Below, piece by piece: positions 47,906-61,491 of a stretch of DNA of 64,000 nt. The position numbers and the translations under genes are program-made. Origin of the DNA: Pseudomonas cremoricolorata (GTDB lineage Bacteria > Pseudomonadota > Gammaproteobacteria > Pseudomonadales > Pseudomonadaceae); NCBI RefSeq assembly GCF_000759535.1, contig NZ_CP009455.1:2604001-2668000 (forward strand), given 5' to 3'. The notes beneath the pieces were generated by a model. It worked only from the letters and a program-made list of their open reading frames with translations. It was not told the origin of the DNA and searched no databases. The number at the start of each line of letters is the position of its first letter. Position 1 is the first letter of the stretch.

Positions 47906-48751
47906 TCAGCGGTTGCCGCGACGGCTCATGAAGGCCAGGCGCTCGAGCAACTGCACGTCCTGCTCGTTCTTCACCAGAGCACCTGCCAGCGGTGGAATCG
48001 CCTTGGTCGGGTCGCGCTCACGCAGCACCGCTTCGCTGATGTCGTCGGCCATCAGCAGCTTGAGCCAGTCGACCAGCTCGGAGGTGGACGGCTTCTTCTT
48101 CAGCCCCGGTACCTTGCGCACATCGAAGAACACGTCCAGCGCCTCGCTGACCAGGGACTGGCTGATGTTGGGGTAATGCACATCGACGATGCGCTGCAAG
48201 GTGCTGCGGTCGGGGAAGGCGATGTAGTGGAAGAAGCAGCGACGCAGGAAGGCGTCGGGCAGTTCTTTTTCATTGTTGGAGGTAATGATGATGATCGGCC
48301 GATGTCGGGCCTTGATGGTTTCGTCGGTCTCGTAGACGTAGAACTCCATCTTGTCGAGTTCTTGCAGCAGGTCGTTGGGAAATTCGATGTCGGCCTTGTC
48401 GATCTCGTCGATCAGCAGCACCACCCGCTCATCGGCCTCGAAGGCTTCCCACAGCTTGCCCTTGTTCAGGTAGTTGCGCACATCGTGCACTTTGTCGACG
48501 CCCAGCTGCGAATCGCGCAGGCGGCTGACCGCGTCGTACTCGTAGAGCCCTTGCTGGGCCTTGGTGGTGGACTTGATGTGCCAGGTGATCAGCCGCGCGC
48601 CGAACGATTGCGCCAGCTGTTCGGCCAGCAGCGTCTTGCCGGTGCCGGGCTCACCTTTGACCAACAGCGGCCGCTGCAGGGTGATTGCGGCGTTGACCGC
48701 AAGCTTGAGGTCATCGGTGGCGACATAGTCGCGGGTGCCTTCGAATTTCAT
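47906..48751 (-). CDS. MoxR-family AAA ATPase
   Basis: 281 residues. Walker A GEPGTGKTLLAEQL (about 37-44), Walker B VVLLIDEIDKADIEF, sensor 1 IITSNNEKELPDAFLRRCFFHYIAFP. A chaperone-like ATPase that acts with VWA proteins such as the downstream gene. The client is unknown. GAGGACC precedes the ATG. Operon with the VWA gene. Confidence 0.9.
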   Translation of the reverse strand: MKFEGTRDYVATDDLKLAVNAAITLQRPLLVKGEPGTGKTLLAEQLAQSFGARLITWHIKSTTKAQQGLYEYDAVSRLRDSQLGVDKVHDVRNYLNKGKLWEAFEADERVVLLIDEIDKADIEFPNDLLQELDKMEFYVYETDETIKARHRPIIIITSNNEKELPDAFLRRCFFHYIAFPDRSTLQRIVDVHYPNISQSLVSEALDVFFDVRKVPGLKKKPSTSELVDWLKLLMADDISEAVLRERDPTKAIPPLAGALVKNEQDVQLLERLAFMSRRGNR

Positions 48752-48823
48752 TCAGCGGTCCTCGCAAGCTTCAAATAAGGTGCCCGCGACTATAACCGCC
48801 GTTGCCGGGCCTGCAAACGCGCG

Positions 48824-49897
48824 TCATTCGGCATCCGGCTTGGGTTGCTCGTAGCGGGCGTTGAACGCCTGGATGAACCCATTGCGCAGAATCTGCAGGA
48901 ACGCTTCGAACGCGCTGATGTCCTGCTGATGCACGCTGCCGCGCAATTCCACGCGGGTAGCGAACTGGTTCTTGGGCTGATTCTTCAGCACGGTCTGCCC
49001 GGCGCCGATCAGGGCTTCCCAGACCGAGCGGAAAAAGCCTTTGTTCGGGTTCTCGACGTCCTGTTGCCAGTCGAACACTTCGACGTCGCGCAGCAGCGGC
49101 TTGATATAGCCATTCAGTCGTCCGTTTTCGGCTTGCGCCTCAATCACCACGTCCCCGCTGCCGGCGTTGAAATCGAACTTGCCATAAGCGCTGGCGAAAT
49201 CGTTGAGCTGGCGCAGGGTGATGTCGCTGGCGCGCAGGCGGAACTGGAAGTCATCGAAGTCGCTGAATGGGTCGAAGGTGGCGCTGCTTTCCACCTTGGC
49301 GTCGCCAAACAGGCGCGCTTTGGCTTCGAAGCTGGCGTCGCGGCGGCCTTCCTGATCGCGCACGTTGGTCAGGTTGTGGATGCTGGCTTCCAGCTGGGTG
49401 GCCTGTAGTTGTACCGGTGGCTTGGACTGGAAATTGCGAAAGCGCACACTGCCGTCGTGGATACGCACTTCGTTGAGGGTGATGGGCAGCAGTTTGCCCA
49501 GTTGCTGGCGCCAGTCGGTGCCGCGACCCGACTGCGAGTTCTGCTTGCTGCCACCGTCGACGAAGTTGATCACCGGCCGCTCGAAGGTCACCTGGGCGAC
49601 CACCGCCTGGTCGTACCACAGCGAGTGCCAGCTCACTGACAGGTCGATCAGCGGCGCTTCCAGCAGCGGCACCGGCACCTTGCCGCTGGTTTTGACGATC
49701 TTCAGGCCGTTGATGGTGTAGGCGCCGCGCCACCAGGCCAGGTCGACATCGGTGATCTCGCCACGGTACTCGCCCATGTCGGCCAGTTTGCCGTTGAGGT
49801 AGTCGCGTACCAGCCAGGGCAGGGCCAGATGCAGGGCCACCAGCAGCGCGACCAGGCCGGCGATACTGAGCAGCGGCCAGCGATAACGGGCTTTCAT
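48824..49897 (-). CDS. DUF748 (AsmA-like) envelope protein
   Basis: 357 residues. One N-terminal membrane helix (about 8-30), then a periplasmic beta-rich domain with DLAWWRGAYTINGLKI, WYDQAVVAQVTFERPVINFVDGG and NEVRIHDGSVRFRNFQSKPPVQLQ, typical of DUF748 proteins related to AsmA/YhdP-type lipid-transport bridges. Role inferred only at family level. Start at ATG 49897 with GGGAGAG. Divergent from cysK. Confidence 0.83.
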   Translation of the reverse strand: MKARYRWPLLSIAGLVALLVALHLALPWLVRDYLNGKLADMGEYRGEITDVDLAWWRGAYTINGLKIVKTSGKVPVPLLEAPLIDLSVSWHSLWYDQAVVAQVTFERPVINFVDGGSKQNSQSGRGTDWRQQLGKLLPITLNEVRIHDGSVRFRNFQSKPPVQLQATQLEASIHNLTNVRDQEGRRDASFEAKARLFGDAKVESSATFDPFSDFDDFQFRLRASDITLRQLNDFASAYGKFDFNAGSGDVVIEAQAENGRLNGYIKPLLRDVEVFDWQQDVENPNKGFFRSVWEALIGAGQTVLKNQPKNQFATRVELRGSVHQQDISAFEAFLQILRNGFIQAFNARYEQPKPDAE

Positions 49898-50023
49898 CAG
49901 GGGCTCTCCCAAGTGCGGTAGCTGGTTGACCGTGCTGCCGCGCGGCGAGTTCGAACGGGCTTTACGGGTTCCCGGGGCAGGCTTACCCTTGAACGCCTAA
50001 CCCGCCTGCTCAAGGACCCTGCA

Positions 50024-50998
<975 letters not shown>

Positions 50999-51064
50999 TG
51001 ACCTTCGACTGATCCGCCGCAACGTCTCTGCGCCGGTTTCACGGCACACTCCCGAACCACCGCC

Positions 51065-51093
51065 CGCCCCAGGGTTGTTTTTCCCCAGGGGCG
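51065..51093 (+). terminator. Hairpin downstream of cysK
   Basis: CGCCCC-A-GGG pairs with CCC-A-GGGGCG across loop TTGTTTTT. The T-run is in the loop rather than after the stem. A -10-like TATGAT at 51102-51107 follows and may start lpxO transcription. Confidence 0.4.
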
Positions 51094-51157
51094 GATGGGT
51101 TTATGATGTCGCGCGATCTGCCTGCGATCGCCGGTTTTTCTCTCCAAGGAGTGCTGC

Positions 51158-52093
51158 ATGACGTTTTCCTTCATCGCCAAGGCGGGTGTGCTGCTGGTGT
51201 TCTCCGCCAGCGTGCTGTTCGTGCACCTGCGCGGCAAGGCGCGCCTGCCGGTGCTGCGCCAGTTCGTCAACCACTCGGCGCTGTTCGCCCCGTACAACGC
51301 GCTGATGTACCTGTTCTCGGGCGTGCCATCCAAGCCTTACCTCGACCGTCAGTGCTTCCCCGAACTGGACGTGCTCAAGGACAACTGGCAGGAAATCCGC
51401 GTCGAGGCCATGCGCCTGTTCGATGAGGGCTATATTCGCGCCGCCGAGAAAGACAACGATGCCGGTTTTGGTTCGTTCTTCAAGAAGGGCTGGAAGCGTT
51501 TCTACCTCAAGTGGTACGACAAACCGCTGCCCTCGGCCGAGGCGTTGTGCCCGCGCACCGTCGAGCTGGTCAGCAGCATTCCCAACGTCAAGGGCGCGAT
51601 GTTCGCCCTGCTGCCCGGCGGTAGCCACCTCAATCCGCACCGCGATCCGTTCGCCGGTTCGTTGCGCTATCACCTGGGGCTGTCTACGCCCAACTCCGAC
51701 GACTGCCGCATCTACGTCGACGGCCAGGTCTATGCCTGGCGCGATGGCGAAGACGTGATGTTCGACGAAACCTACGTGCACTGGGTGAAAAACGAAACCG
51801 AGCAGACCCGGGTGATTCTGTTCTGCGACGTCGAGCGTCCGCTGACCAGCCCGCTGATGACCCGCATCAATCGCAAGGTCAGTGCCTTCCTCGGCCGCGC
51901 CACCGCGCCGCAGAACACCGATGAAGAGCGCGTTGGCGGGATCAACCAGGCCTACGCCTGGAGCAAGCGCTTCAGCAACAAGCTCAGCACCCACGTCAAA
52001 CGCTTCAAGCGCGCCAACCCCAAGGCCTACCGCGTGCTGCGCCCGGTGCTGGCAGTGCTGGTGGCGTACCTGCTGTATCGCTGGCTGTTCTGA
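51158..52093 (+). CDS. lpxO: Lipid A 2-hydroxylase LpxO-like (Asp/Asn beta-hydroxylase family)
   Basis: 311 residues. An N-terminal hydrophobic helix (about 5-22) and a C-terminal one (about 292-309) flank a Fe(II)/2-oxoglutarate dioxygenase domain. Ligand motif HLNPHRDPFAGSLRYHLGL, then FDETYVHWVKNETEQTRVILFCDVERP with the second His and the Arg. LpxO adds a 2-OH group to lipid A secondary acyl chains. Assignment over other family members rests on size and these motifs. Confidence 0.87.
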   Translation: MTFSFIAKAGVLLVFSASVLFVHLRGKARLPVLRQFVNHSALFAPYNALMYLFSGVPSKPYLDRQCFPELDVLKDNWQEIRVEAMRLFDEGYIRAAEKDNDAGFGSFFKKGWKRFYLKWYDKPLPSAEALCPRTVELVSSIPNVKGAMFALLPGGSHLNPHRDPFAGSLRYHLGLSTPNSDDCRIYVDGQVYAWRDGEDVMFDETYVHWVKNETEQTRVILFCDVERPLTSPLMTRINRKVSAFLGRATAPQNTDEERVGGINQAYAWSKRFSNKLSTHVKRFKRANPKAYRVLRPVLAVLVAYLLYRWLF

Positions 52094-52139
52094 GTTCTTG
52101 CCGCTAGCGTTACCGCTGTCGGCCTGAGCATCGCCTCGG

Positions 52140-52619
52140 CTACAGCGGTAACCCCGCCGAAAATGCGTGCCGCAGCACCCCTTCCTCGAAATCCACCACC
52201 CCCGCCTGGCGTTGCACCAGCAGGAAGTACAGCAGCGCATCGATGCCGACCTGCGCCGGCACGTGCACGGCGATCATCCGTGTCGAGCGCTCCAGTTCGC
52301 AGGGGCAGGCGAACTGTTGCAGCGCAGCGAGCACCTCGTTCAGCTCATCTGCAGCCTTGACGATCACTCGCAGCACCGAGGCGCCGCTGCTGTGTTGCAC
52401 GCGTTCCAGCCAGGCCATTTCGCCGTCGATGCGCACCTCGACGATATCGCCCGGCGCCACGTCGTAGGCATGGAAGGGCAGGCTGTCGATGCGATAGCCA
52501 CCCTCGACCGGTTGCGCCCACAAACCCTCGACCGAAGCGGTGGGGTAACCGTTGTGGTCGTGTGCCAGGCGTACCAGGATCTTGCGCGCGCCGCAGGTGC
52601 CAGCGTCGTCGGTGTTCAT
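52140..52619 (-). CDS. DUF4265 protein
   Basis: 159 residues. The family pattern is seen: LVRLAHDHNGYPTASVEGLWAQPVEGGYRIDSLPFHAYDVAPGDIVEV, a small beta-barrel-like domain of unknown function. The start ATG at 52619 overlaps the eamA stop (ATGA), with no good ribosome site, so translation is probably coupled. Last gene of the minus-strand group from ubiG. Confidence 0.78.
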   Translation of the reverse strand: MNTDDAGTCGARKILVRLAHDHNGYPTASVEGLWAQPVEGGYRIDSLPFHAYDVAPGDIVEVRIDGEMAWLERVQHSSGASVLRVIVKAADELNEVLAALQQFACPCELERSTRMIAVHVPAQVGIDALLYFLLVQRQAGVVDFEEGVLRHAFSAGLPL

Positions 52620-53509
52620 GCCGGCTTGCCGGGCCGAACGACACTTGGCCGTAGCACCAGCCACAAGGCCACGGCGATCAGCGCGCCGCCATAGGCGTGG
52701 GCCAGTGACAGCGGCTCATCCAGCAGCCAGGCGCCCCACAGCACGCCGAATACCGGAATCATGAAGGTCACGGTACTGGCCTTGACCGGACCGATATCGC
52801 CCAGCAGGCGGAAATACAGCACATAGGCCAAAGCCGTGCAGACCAACCCCAGGCCCAGCAGCGACAGCCACACCTGCCAGCCGCCCCAGCTGGCGGGCGG
52901 CTGGGTGGCAGCGCTCCAGACGAACGCCGGCGCCAGCAGCAGGGTGGCGCCGAGCATGCTGCCCAAGGCCGACAGCCGGCTGTCCAGGCCGCTGACCCAA
53001 CGCCGCGCCAGATAACCGGCAAAGCCATAGCAGGTCGTGGCCGCCAGGCACGCCAGGGCGCCTTGCAGCAGCGCTGCATCCAGCGCCACGGGCCCTGCGC
53101 CGCTGAGAATGCCCACCCCCAGCAGACCGAGGAAGATCCCCGCCAGCTTGGCCGCGGTGAGTGCTTCCTGGAAAAACAGCGCGCCAATCAGCACGCCCAT
53201 CAGGGGCGTGGTGGCGTTGAAGATCGCCGAATAGCCAGCCGGCAGCACTTGCGCGGCCACCGAATACAGCGTGGCCGGAATGCCGGAGTTGATCATCCCC
53301 AGCAGCAGGCAAGCGCCGAGCTTGCCGTGGAAGCGCCAACCTGCGCCTGAGACAGCAACGATGGCCAGCAGGCCAAGGCAGGCGATGGCGACGCGAAAGA
53401 ACGCCGTGGGCACGGTGCCCAGTTGCGGGGCGATGATGCGCATGAACAGAAAGCTCGCGCCCCAGACGGCGGCGAGCAGCAACAGGCGAACGAGTGCGGT
53501 AGCGGGCAC
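52616..53509 (-). CDS. EamA/DMT-superfamily exporter
   Basis: 297 residues, ten transmembrane helices in two EamA repeats: LLLLAAVWGASFLFMRIIAP in the first and ACLAATTCYGFAGYLARRW starting the second. Metabolite or drug export is typical; the substrate is unknown. The frame is open 96 bases upstream. GTG at 53509 with CGGAG gives the normal N-terminus. Overlaps the DUF4265 gene. Confidence 0.85.
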   Translation of the reverse strand: MPATALVRLLLLAAVWGASFLFMRIIAPQLGTVPTAFFRVAIACLGLLAIVAVSGAGWRFHGKLGACLLLGMINSGIPATLYSVAAQVLPAGYSAIFNATTPLMGVLIGALFFQEALTAAKLAGIFLGLLGVGILSGAGPVALDAALLQGALACLAATTCYGFAGYLARRWVSGLDSRLSALGSMLGATLLLAPAFVWSAATQPPASWGGWQVWLSLLGLGLVCTALAYVLYFRLLGDIGPVKASTVTFMIPVFGVLWGAWLLDEPLSLAHAYGGALIAVALWLVLRPSVVRPGKPA

Positions 53510-53579
53510 GGACGGCTCCGGAGGCAGGGCGGGGCGAGAGTCTACTGGATCGCTGTGACAGCGTCGCGGGGCAAAGCCA

Positions 53580-53599
53580 AGCGGCGCCTGGGCGCCGCT
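53580..53599 (-). terminator. GC hairpin after yciK
   Basis: AGCGGCGC/GCGCCGCT with loop CTGG, 12 bases after the yciK stop on the minus strand, followed by TGGCTTTG. A moderate intrinsic terminator. Confidence 0.5.
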
Positions 53600-53610
53600 C
53601 GGCAAGGGGG

Positions 53611-54351
53611 TTACTGCGCGTTGAAGGCCTGGCCGTTTACACCCTTGCTGTCCGGGCCCATCAGGTACAGATAGACCGGCAGGATGTCTTCGGGCAGTGG
53701 GTTGTTCTGCGGATTCTCACCCGGATAAGCCTGGGCGCGCATGCCGGTGCGGGTGGCGCCAGGGTTGATGCTGTTGGCGCGCACCGTGGCCACACCTTCG
53801 AGCTCGTCGGCCAGGGTCTGCATCAAGCCTTCGGTGGCGAACTTCGACACGCCATAGGCACCCCAGTAGGCGCGTCCGACGCGGCCGACGCTGCTGGAGG
53901 TGAACGCTACCGAAGCGTCCTCGGACAGCTTGAGCAGCGGCAGCAGCGTGCTGGTGAGCATGAAGGTGGCGTTGACGTTGATGTGCATGACACGCATGAA
54001 GTTATCGCCCGACAGCTGCTCCAGCGGGGTGCGCGGGCCGATGATCGAGGCGTTGTTGAGCAAGCCATCGAGGCGGCCGAACTGGTTTTCGATCAGCACC
54101 GCCAGTTCGTCGTACTGATGTGCCAGGGCGGTTTCCAGGTTGAACGGGATCACCACGGGTTCAGGGTGACCGGCGGCCTGGATCTGATCGTAGACCTCGT
54201 TGAGGTTGGCTTCGGTCTTGCCTAGCAGCAGCACCGTGGCGCCCAGCGCGGCGTAGGCCTTGGCCGCTGCGGCGCCGATACCGCGGCCGGCACCGGTGAC
54301 CAGAATCACCCGGTCTTTGAGCAGTTCGGGGCGGGCGGTGTAGTCAAACAT
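53611..54351 (-). CDS. yciK: YciK-type short-chain dehydrogenase
   Basis: 246 residues, SDR fold. NAD(P) motif VTGAGRGIGAAAAKAYA, NNAS at about residues 96-99, active-site Tyr/Lys in YGVSKFA, and NPGATRTGMRA. MFDYTARPELLKDRVILV is the YciK N-terminus. Substrate unknown. In Pseudomonas the order ubiG-mupP-yciK is conserved, as here. Confidence 0.9.
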   Translation of the reverse strand: MFDYTARPELLKDRVILVTGAGRGIGAAAAKAYAALGATVLLLGKTEANLNEVYDQIQAAGHPEPVVIPFNLETALAHQYDELAVLIENQFGRLDGLLNNASIIGPRTPLEQLSGDNFMRVMHINVNATFMLTSTLLPLLKLSEDASVAFTSSSVGRVGRAYWGAYGVSKFATEGLMQTLADELEGVATVRANSINPGATRTGMRAQAYPGENPQNNPLPEDILPVYLYLMGPDSKGVNGQAFNAQ

Positions 54352-54389
54352 GGAATGAGTCCTTCAGATCGGAGGGCGGGAGGGTGCCT

Positions 54390-55067
54390 TCAGCACCCGC
54401 ACAGCGCGCTGTCGAGCACCTTGCGCAGTTCCAGAGGGTGATCCACTACCACGTCGGCGCCCCAGTTGTTGGGGTTGTCCTCGGGGTGGATGTAGCCATA
54501 ACGCACGGCTGCGGTGCGGGTGCCGGCGTCACGTCCCGATTCGATGTCGCGCAGGTCGTCACCGACGAACAGCACGCTGGCCGGGTCGAGCTTGAGCGTA
54601 GCGCAGGCCAGGGTCAGCGGCTCGGGGTCGGGCTTGCTGCGTTTGACGTGGTCGGGGCAGATCAACAGCGCGGAGCGCTCGGCCAGCCCCAGGCGCTGCA
54701 TGATCGGCTCGGCGAAGCGCAGTGGCTTGTTGGTCACCACGCCCCACAGCAGGTTACCTTTCTCGATGTCGGCGAGCAGTTCGGCCATGCCCGGGAACAG
54801 CGCACTGTGCACGGCGCAGTCCTGTTGGTAACGCTCGAGGAACTCCAGGCGCAGCGCCTCGAAGCCTTCATCGTCTGGGCTGATGGCGAAAGTCGCCGCG
54901 ACCATCGCCCGCGCGCCGCCGGAGATCACGTCGCGGATGGTCTTGTCGGCAATCGCCGGCAGGCCGCGATCGGCAAGCATCGCCTGGCTGATGGCGATGA
55001 AGTCCGGCGCGGTGTCCAGCAAGGTGCCGTCCATGTCGAACAGTACAGCTCTCAGGCGCATGCTCAT
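54390..55067 (-). CDS. mupP: N-acetylmuramic acid 6-phosphate phosphatase MupP
   Basis: 225 residues, HAD superfamily. Motif [14 protein letters not shown], motif II TNKP, motif III KPDPEPL, motif [17 protein letters not shown]. Annotated in many genomes as phosphoglycolate phosphatase. The ortholog next to ubiG in P. putida and P. aeruginosa is known to be MupP of the peptidoglycan recycling route that bypasses MurA. The start overlaps the ubiG stop (ATGA). Confidence 0.9.
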   Translation of the reverse strand: MSMRLRAVLFDMDGTLLDTAPDFIAISQAMLADRGLPAIADKTIRDVISGGARAMVAATFAISPDDEGFEALRLEFLERYQQDCAVHSALFPGMAELLADIEKGNLLWGVVTNKPLRFAEPIMQRLGLAERSALLICPDHVKRSKPDPEPLTLACATLKLDPASVLFVGDDLRDIESGRDAGTRTAAVRYGYIHPEDNPNNWGADVVVDHPLELRKVLDSALCGC

Positions 55068-55762
55068 TCCTCGCGCAGGGTCTGGATCATGTAGTTGACG
55101 TCGACATCGCTGCTGAGCTTGTAGTGCTTGGTCAGCGGGTTGTAGGTCAGGCCGATGATGTCCTTGACCTCGAGGCCGGCGTTGCGGCTCCAGGCGCCCA
55201 GTTCGGACGGGCGGATGAATTTCTTGAAGTCGTGGGTGCCGCGCGGCAGCATCTTGAGGATGTACTCGGCGCCCACAATGGCCAGCAGGTAAGCCTTCGG
55301 ATTACGGTTGATGGTCGAGAAGAACACCTGGCCGCCGGGCTTGACCAGGCGCTTGCAGGCTTCGATCACCGAGGAAGGATCGGGTACGTGCTCAAGCATT
55401 TCCAGGCAGGTGACCACATCGAACTGACCGGCCGCTTCGTCGGCCAGGGCCTCGGCGGTGATCTGCCGGTACTCCACCTCGACCCCCGATTCCAGCTGGT
55501 GCAGGCGCGCTACCGACAGCGGTGCTTCGCCCATGTCGATGCCAGTGACGCTGGCCCCGCGCAAGGCCATGGCTTCACTGAGAATGCCGCCACCACAGCC
55601 CACGTCGAGGACTTTCTTGCCAGCCAGGCCGACGCGCTCGTCGATCCAGTTGACCCGCAGGGGATTGATATCGTGCAGCGGCTTGAACTCGCTCTCGCGG
55701 TCCCACCAGCGGTGGGCCAGGGCCTCGAACTTGGCAATTTCGGCGCGGTCGACGTTGCTCAT
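55064..55762 (-). CDS. ubiG: Ubiquinone biosynthesis O-methyltransferase UbiG
   Basis: 232 residues. SAM motif [16 protein letters not shown] and [14 protein letters not shown], with [12 protein letters not shown] near the N-terminus, as in UbiG. Catalyses both O-methylations in ubiquinone synthesis. The frame is open far upstream through the mtaD region, but ATG at 55762 with GAGGAA gives the standard [21 protein letters not shown] start. First gene of ubiG-mupP-yciK. Confidence 0.96.
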   Translation of the reverse strand: MSNVDRAEIAKFEALAHRWWDRESEFKPLHDINPLRVNWIDERVGLAGKKVLDVGCGGGILSEAMALRGASVTGIDMGEAPLSVARLHQLESGVEVEYRQITAEALADEAAGQFDVVTCLEMLEHVPDPSSVIEACKRLVKPGGQVFFSTINRNPKAYLLAIVGAEYILKMLPRGTHDFKKFIRPSELGAWSRNAGLEVKDIIGLTYNPLTKHYKLSSDVDVNYMIQTLREE

Positions 55763-55827
55763 AGAACCATTCCTCGGAAGAACTTCATTAAAAGGTGTCA
55801 GCGCTGCCAGCCTCGGCTGGCACGCGG

Positions 55828-57153
55828 TCATTGATCGCCGGCACGGATGCGTTCGCCCCAGGCCCGCGCGGTGGCGGCCAGGGCCTGGGCGTCCATGCGC
55901 GTCAGGCGGCGTTCGTCGAGCAGGTGCTGACCTTCGACCCACACATGGCGGACGCACTCGCGGCCGGTGGCGTAAATCAGTTGCGAAACAGGGTCGTGCA
56001 CGGGTTGCTGGGCCAGTCCGGACAGGTCGAACACTACAAGATCGGCGGCCTTGCCCACTTCCAGCGAGCCGGTACAGGTTTCGATGCCCAGCGCGCGTGC
56101 TCCGTTCAACGTGGCCATGCGCAGCGCCCGGTGGGCGTCCAGCGCGGTGGCCGAGCCGGCGACCGCCTTGGCCAGCAACGCTGCGGTGCGCGCCTCGCCG
56201 AGCAGGTCGAGGTCGTTGTTGCTGGCCGCGCCATCGGTACCGAGGGCGACGTTGACGCCGGCCTGCCATAGGCGCTCGACCGGGCAGAAACCGCTGGCCA
56301 GCTTGAGATTGGATTCGGGGCAGTGGATCACGCTGGTGTTGCTTTCTACCAGCAGGGCCAGGTCATCGTCGCTGACTTGAGTCACATGCACGGCCTGCAG
56401 GCGCGGGCCCAGCAGGCCGAGGCGGGCGAGTCGCGCCAGGGGGCGTTCGCCGGTGGCGGCGACCGCCTGCTCCACCTCGCTGGCAGTTTCCTGCACGTGC
56501 ATTTGCAGCGGCGCATCGAGCTGGTCGGCGATGACGCGGATCTTTTCCAGGTTTTCGTCGCTCACCGTATACGGTGCGTGCGGGCCGAGGGCGATGCTGA
56601 TACGCGGATGATGGCGCAGGTCGCCGAACAGTTCGATGGCCAGATGCAGGCCTTCTTCCGGGGTGCGCGCGCCAGGTACGGCGAAATCTAGCAGTGGCAC
56701 GGCGATCTGCGCGCGAATTCCGCTTTCATGCACGCGGTCGCAGGCTTCGCGGGGGAAGAAGTACATGTCGGCAAAGCAGGTGATGCCGCCCTGCAGCTGT
56801 TCGGCGATGGCCAGGTCGGTGCCGTCGCGCACGAAGGCTTCATCGACCCAGCGCGCTTCGGCCGGCCAGATGTGCTGCTTGAGCCAGGTCATCAACGGCA
56901 GATCATCGGCCAGGCCGCGGAACAGGCTCATGGCGGCATGGCCGTGGGCGTTGATCAATCCGGGCGTGAGCAGGCAGTCGGGCAGCTCACGCACTTCATT
57001 GGCAGCCGGCGCGCGGTCGCGCGGGCCGATCCAGGCGATGAGCCCGTCACGCACGCCCAGCGCGTGTTCACGCAGCACCACACCGGCAGGCTCGACTGGC
57101 ACCAGCCAGTCAGGAATCAGCAGCAGGTCGAGGGGAGGTGCGGCGCTGGGCAT
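55828..57153 (-). CDS. mtaD: 5-methylthioadenosine/S-adenosylhomocysteine deaminase
   Basis: 441 residues, amidohydrolase fold. Metal ligands HGH in NAHGHAAMS, His in GPHAPYTVS, His in MHVQETASE, and Asp in [12 protein letters not shown]. The P. aeruginosa ortholog beside mtnA and ubiG deaminates methylthioadenosine, the first step of its MTA salvage; the same substrate is inferred. Divergent from mtnA across 167 bases. Confidence 0.9.
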   Translation of the reverse strand: MPSAAPPLDLLLIPDWLVPVEPAGVVLREHALGVRDGLIAWIGPRDRAPAANEVRELPDCLLTPGLINAHGHAAMSLFRGLADDLPLMTWLKQHIWPAEARWVDEAFVRDGTDLAIAEQLQGGITCFADMYFFPREACDRVHESGIRAQIAVPLLDFAVPGARTPEEGLHLAIELFGDLRHHPRISIALGPHAPYTVSDENLEKIRVIADQLDAPLQMHVQETASEVEQAVAATGERPLARLARLGLLGPRLQAVHVTQVSDDDLALLVESNTSVIHCPESNLKLASGFCPVERLWQAGVNVALGTDGAASNNDLDLLGEARTAALLAKAVAGSATALDAHRALRMATLNGARALGIETCTGSLEVGKAADLVVFDLSGLAQQPVHDPVSQLIYATGRECVRHVWVEGQHLLDERRLTRMDAQALAATARAWGERIRAGDQ

Positions 57154-57320
57154 TCAGGGTGTACCTGGGTTCTGGCGGATCGGCGAGTATACCGCAATGG
57201 CAGAAGGTTGAGCTTCCCGCTGGCGGTCTGGCGCAAGGCAGACCGGAGGTTTCCCGAGCGCCTGCCGATACAGCTGGGTATACTTCGCCGTTTTTTACCA
57301 GCCAGGCACGGGGAGTGGGG

Positions 57321-58397
57321 ATGCGCGAGCGACTTTTGGCGGCGGAGCAGGTAATCGGTATCCGCTGGCGGGACGGTGCCCTGCATCTGTTGGACCAGCG
57401 GCTGCTGCCTGGCGTGGAGCACTGGCTGATCTGCAGCGACGTCGCTGCTGTGGCTGCGGCCATTCGCGACATGGCCGTGCGTGGCGCCCCGGCCATCGGC
57501 ATCAGCGCCGCCTACGGCGTGGTGCTGGCGTTGCGTGAACGCCTGGCCGAAGGCGACGACTGGGAGCGCGCGCTGGAGCAGGATTTCGAGCTGTTGGGCG
57601 AAGCCCGCTCAACTGCCGCCAACCTGTTCTGGGTCTTGCAGCGCATGCGTGAGCGCCTGTTGCGTCTGCGCGCGCAGGAAGATCCGCTGGTTGCCCTGGA
57701 GGCCGAGGCGGTGGCGATTCACCAGAGCGATCGCGAGGCCAACCTGACCATGGCGCAGTTCGGCGTCGAACTGATTCGGCGCCACCAGGGCAGCGAGCAG
57801 ACGTTCATCACCCATGGCAATGCAGGCGCGTTGGCCAGCGGCGGTATCGGCACGGCCCTGGGCGTGCTGCGTGCCGCGCACCTGGAGGGGATGGTCGAGC
57901 GCGTCTATGCCGGCGAAACGCGTCCCTGGTTGCACGGCTCCAGGCTGACCGCCTGGGAGCTGGCGCGCGAGGGTATTGCGGTGACCCTCAACGCCGACTC
58001 TGCGGCGGCGCACCTGATGAAGACCAAAGGCATCACCTGGGTGGTGGTCGGCGCCGACTGCATTGCCGCCAATGGTGATGTCGCGAGCAAGATCGGCACC
58101 TACCAGCTGGCCGTCTGCGCCATGCACCACGGCGTGCGCTTGATGGTCGTGGCCTCGAGCAGTTGCATCGACCTGAACCTTGCCAGTGGCGAGGACATTC
58201 CGCTCGAAGAGCGTCCGGTCAACGAGCTGCTGGAACTGGCCGGTGCGCCGGTGGCGGCGCAGGTCGAGGCGATCAATCCGGTGTTCGATGTCACCCCGGC
58301 CGACCTGATCGACGCCATCGTCACCGAGCGCGGCATCATCGAGCGTCCCGACACCGCCAAGATCGCGCAGATGGTGTGCCGCAAGCGCCTGCATTGA
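57321..58397 (+). CDS. mtnA: 5-methylthioribose-1-phosphate isomerase
   Basis: 358 residues, eIF2B-like fold. [35 protein letters not shown] with the active-site region, [16 protein letters not shown], and [21 protein letters not shown] carrying the catalytic Asp. Acts in methionine salvage together with mtaD. The open frame starts further upstream; ATG at 57321 with GGGGAG gives the known start [14 protein letters not shown]. Confidence 0.95.
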   Translation: MRERLLAAEQVIGIRWRDGALHLLDQRLLPGVEHWLICSDVAAVAAAIRDMAVRGAPAIGISAAYGVVLALRERLAEGDDWERALEQDFELLGEARSTAANLFWVLQRMRERLLRLRAQEDPLVALEAEAVAIHQSDREANLTMAQFGVELIRRHQGSEQTFITHGNAGALASGGIGTALGVLRAAHLEGMVERVYAGETRPWLHGSRLTAWELAREGIAVTLNADSAAAHLMKTKGITWVVVGADCIAANGDVASKIGTYQLAVCAMHHGVRLMVVASSSCIDLNLASGEDIPLEERPVNELLELAGAPVAAQVEAINPVFDVTPADLIDAIVTERGIIERPDTAKIAQMVCRKRLH

Positions 58398-58485
58398 GGC
58401 GTGAACGCGGCGTTTCGGCGCGCCGCGTGGCATCCTGCCATATCTCCCATCGGCGCGGCCGTTGTGATACCATCCGGCAGTTTCC

Positions 58486-58513
58486 AAGGCGGCGTATGAC
58501 GGCCGCCTTCTTT
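58486..58513 (+). terminator. Terminator-like hairpin between mtnA and gyrA
   Basis: AAGGCGGC (58486-58493) pairs with GCCGCCTT (58502-58509), followed by CTTT. It lies 89 bases after mtnA and 130 before gyrA, so it can end mtnA transcription or act in the gyrA leader. Confidence 0.6.
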
Positions 58514-58642
58514 GCGCAGATCCATGTCACAACTCATTGATTTGTCGTAAGTCGTCGCACTCTCGAGGGTCGCGGCGACGAGCTTCGTTGGTCCCAGGAG
58601 GGATCCAGCGGAGTTTCACCAGAAAAAGGAATCAGGCTTCTC

Positions 58643-61423
<2,781 letters not shown>

Positions 61424-61439
61424 CATGGCGATAACCCGG

Positions 61440-61461
61440 CGGGGCGACACAGGTCGCCCCG
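61440..61461 (+). terminator. Perfect hairpin between gyrA and serC
   Basis: CGGGGCGAC and GTCGCCCCG form a 9-base stem on loop ACAG, 16 bases after the gyrA stop. With no T-run it is more likely a partial terminator or RNA-processing stem than a full stop. Confidence 0.5.
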
Positions 61462-61491
61462 TTGACTGAATAGAGCAGAGCGAGAGTGGAT

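Noticed and set aside
55763..56269. Long upstream extension of UbiG
   Set aside because: It runs through the mtaD coding region, is Arg-rich and shadow-like, and the ATG at 55762 gives the conserved start.
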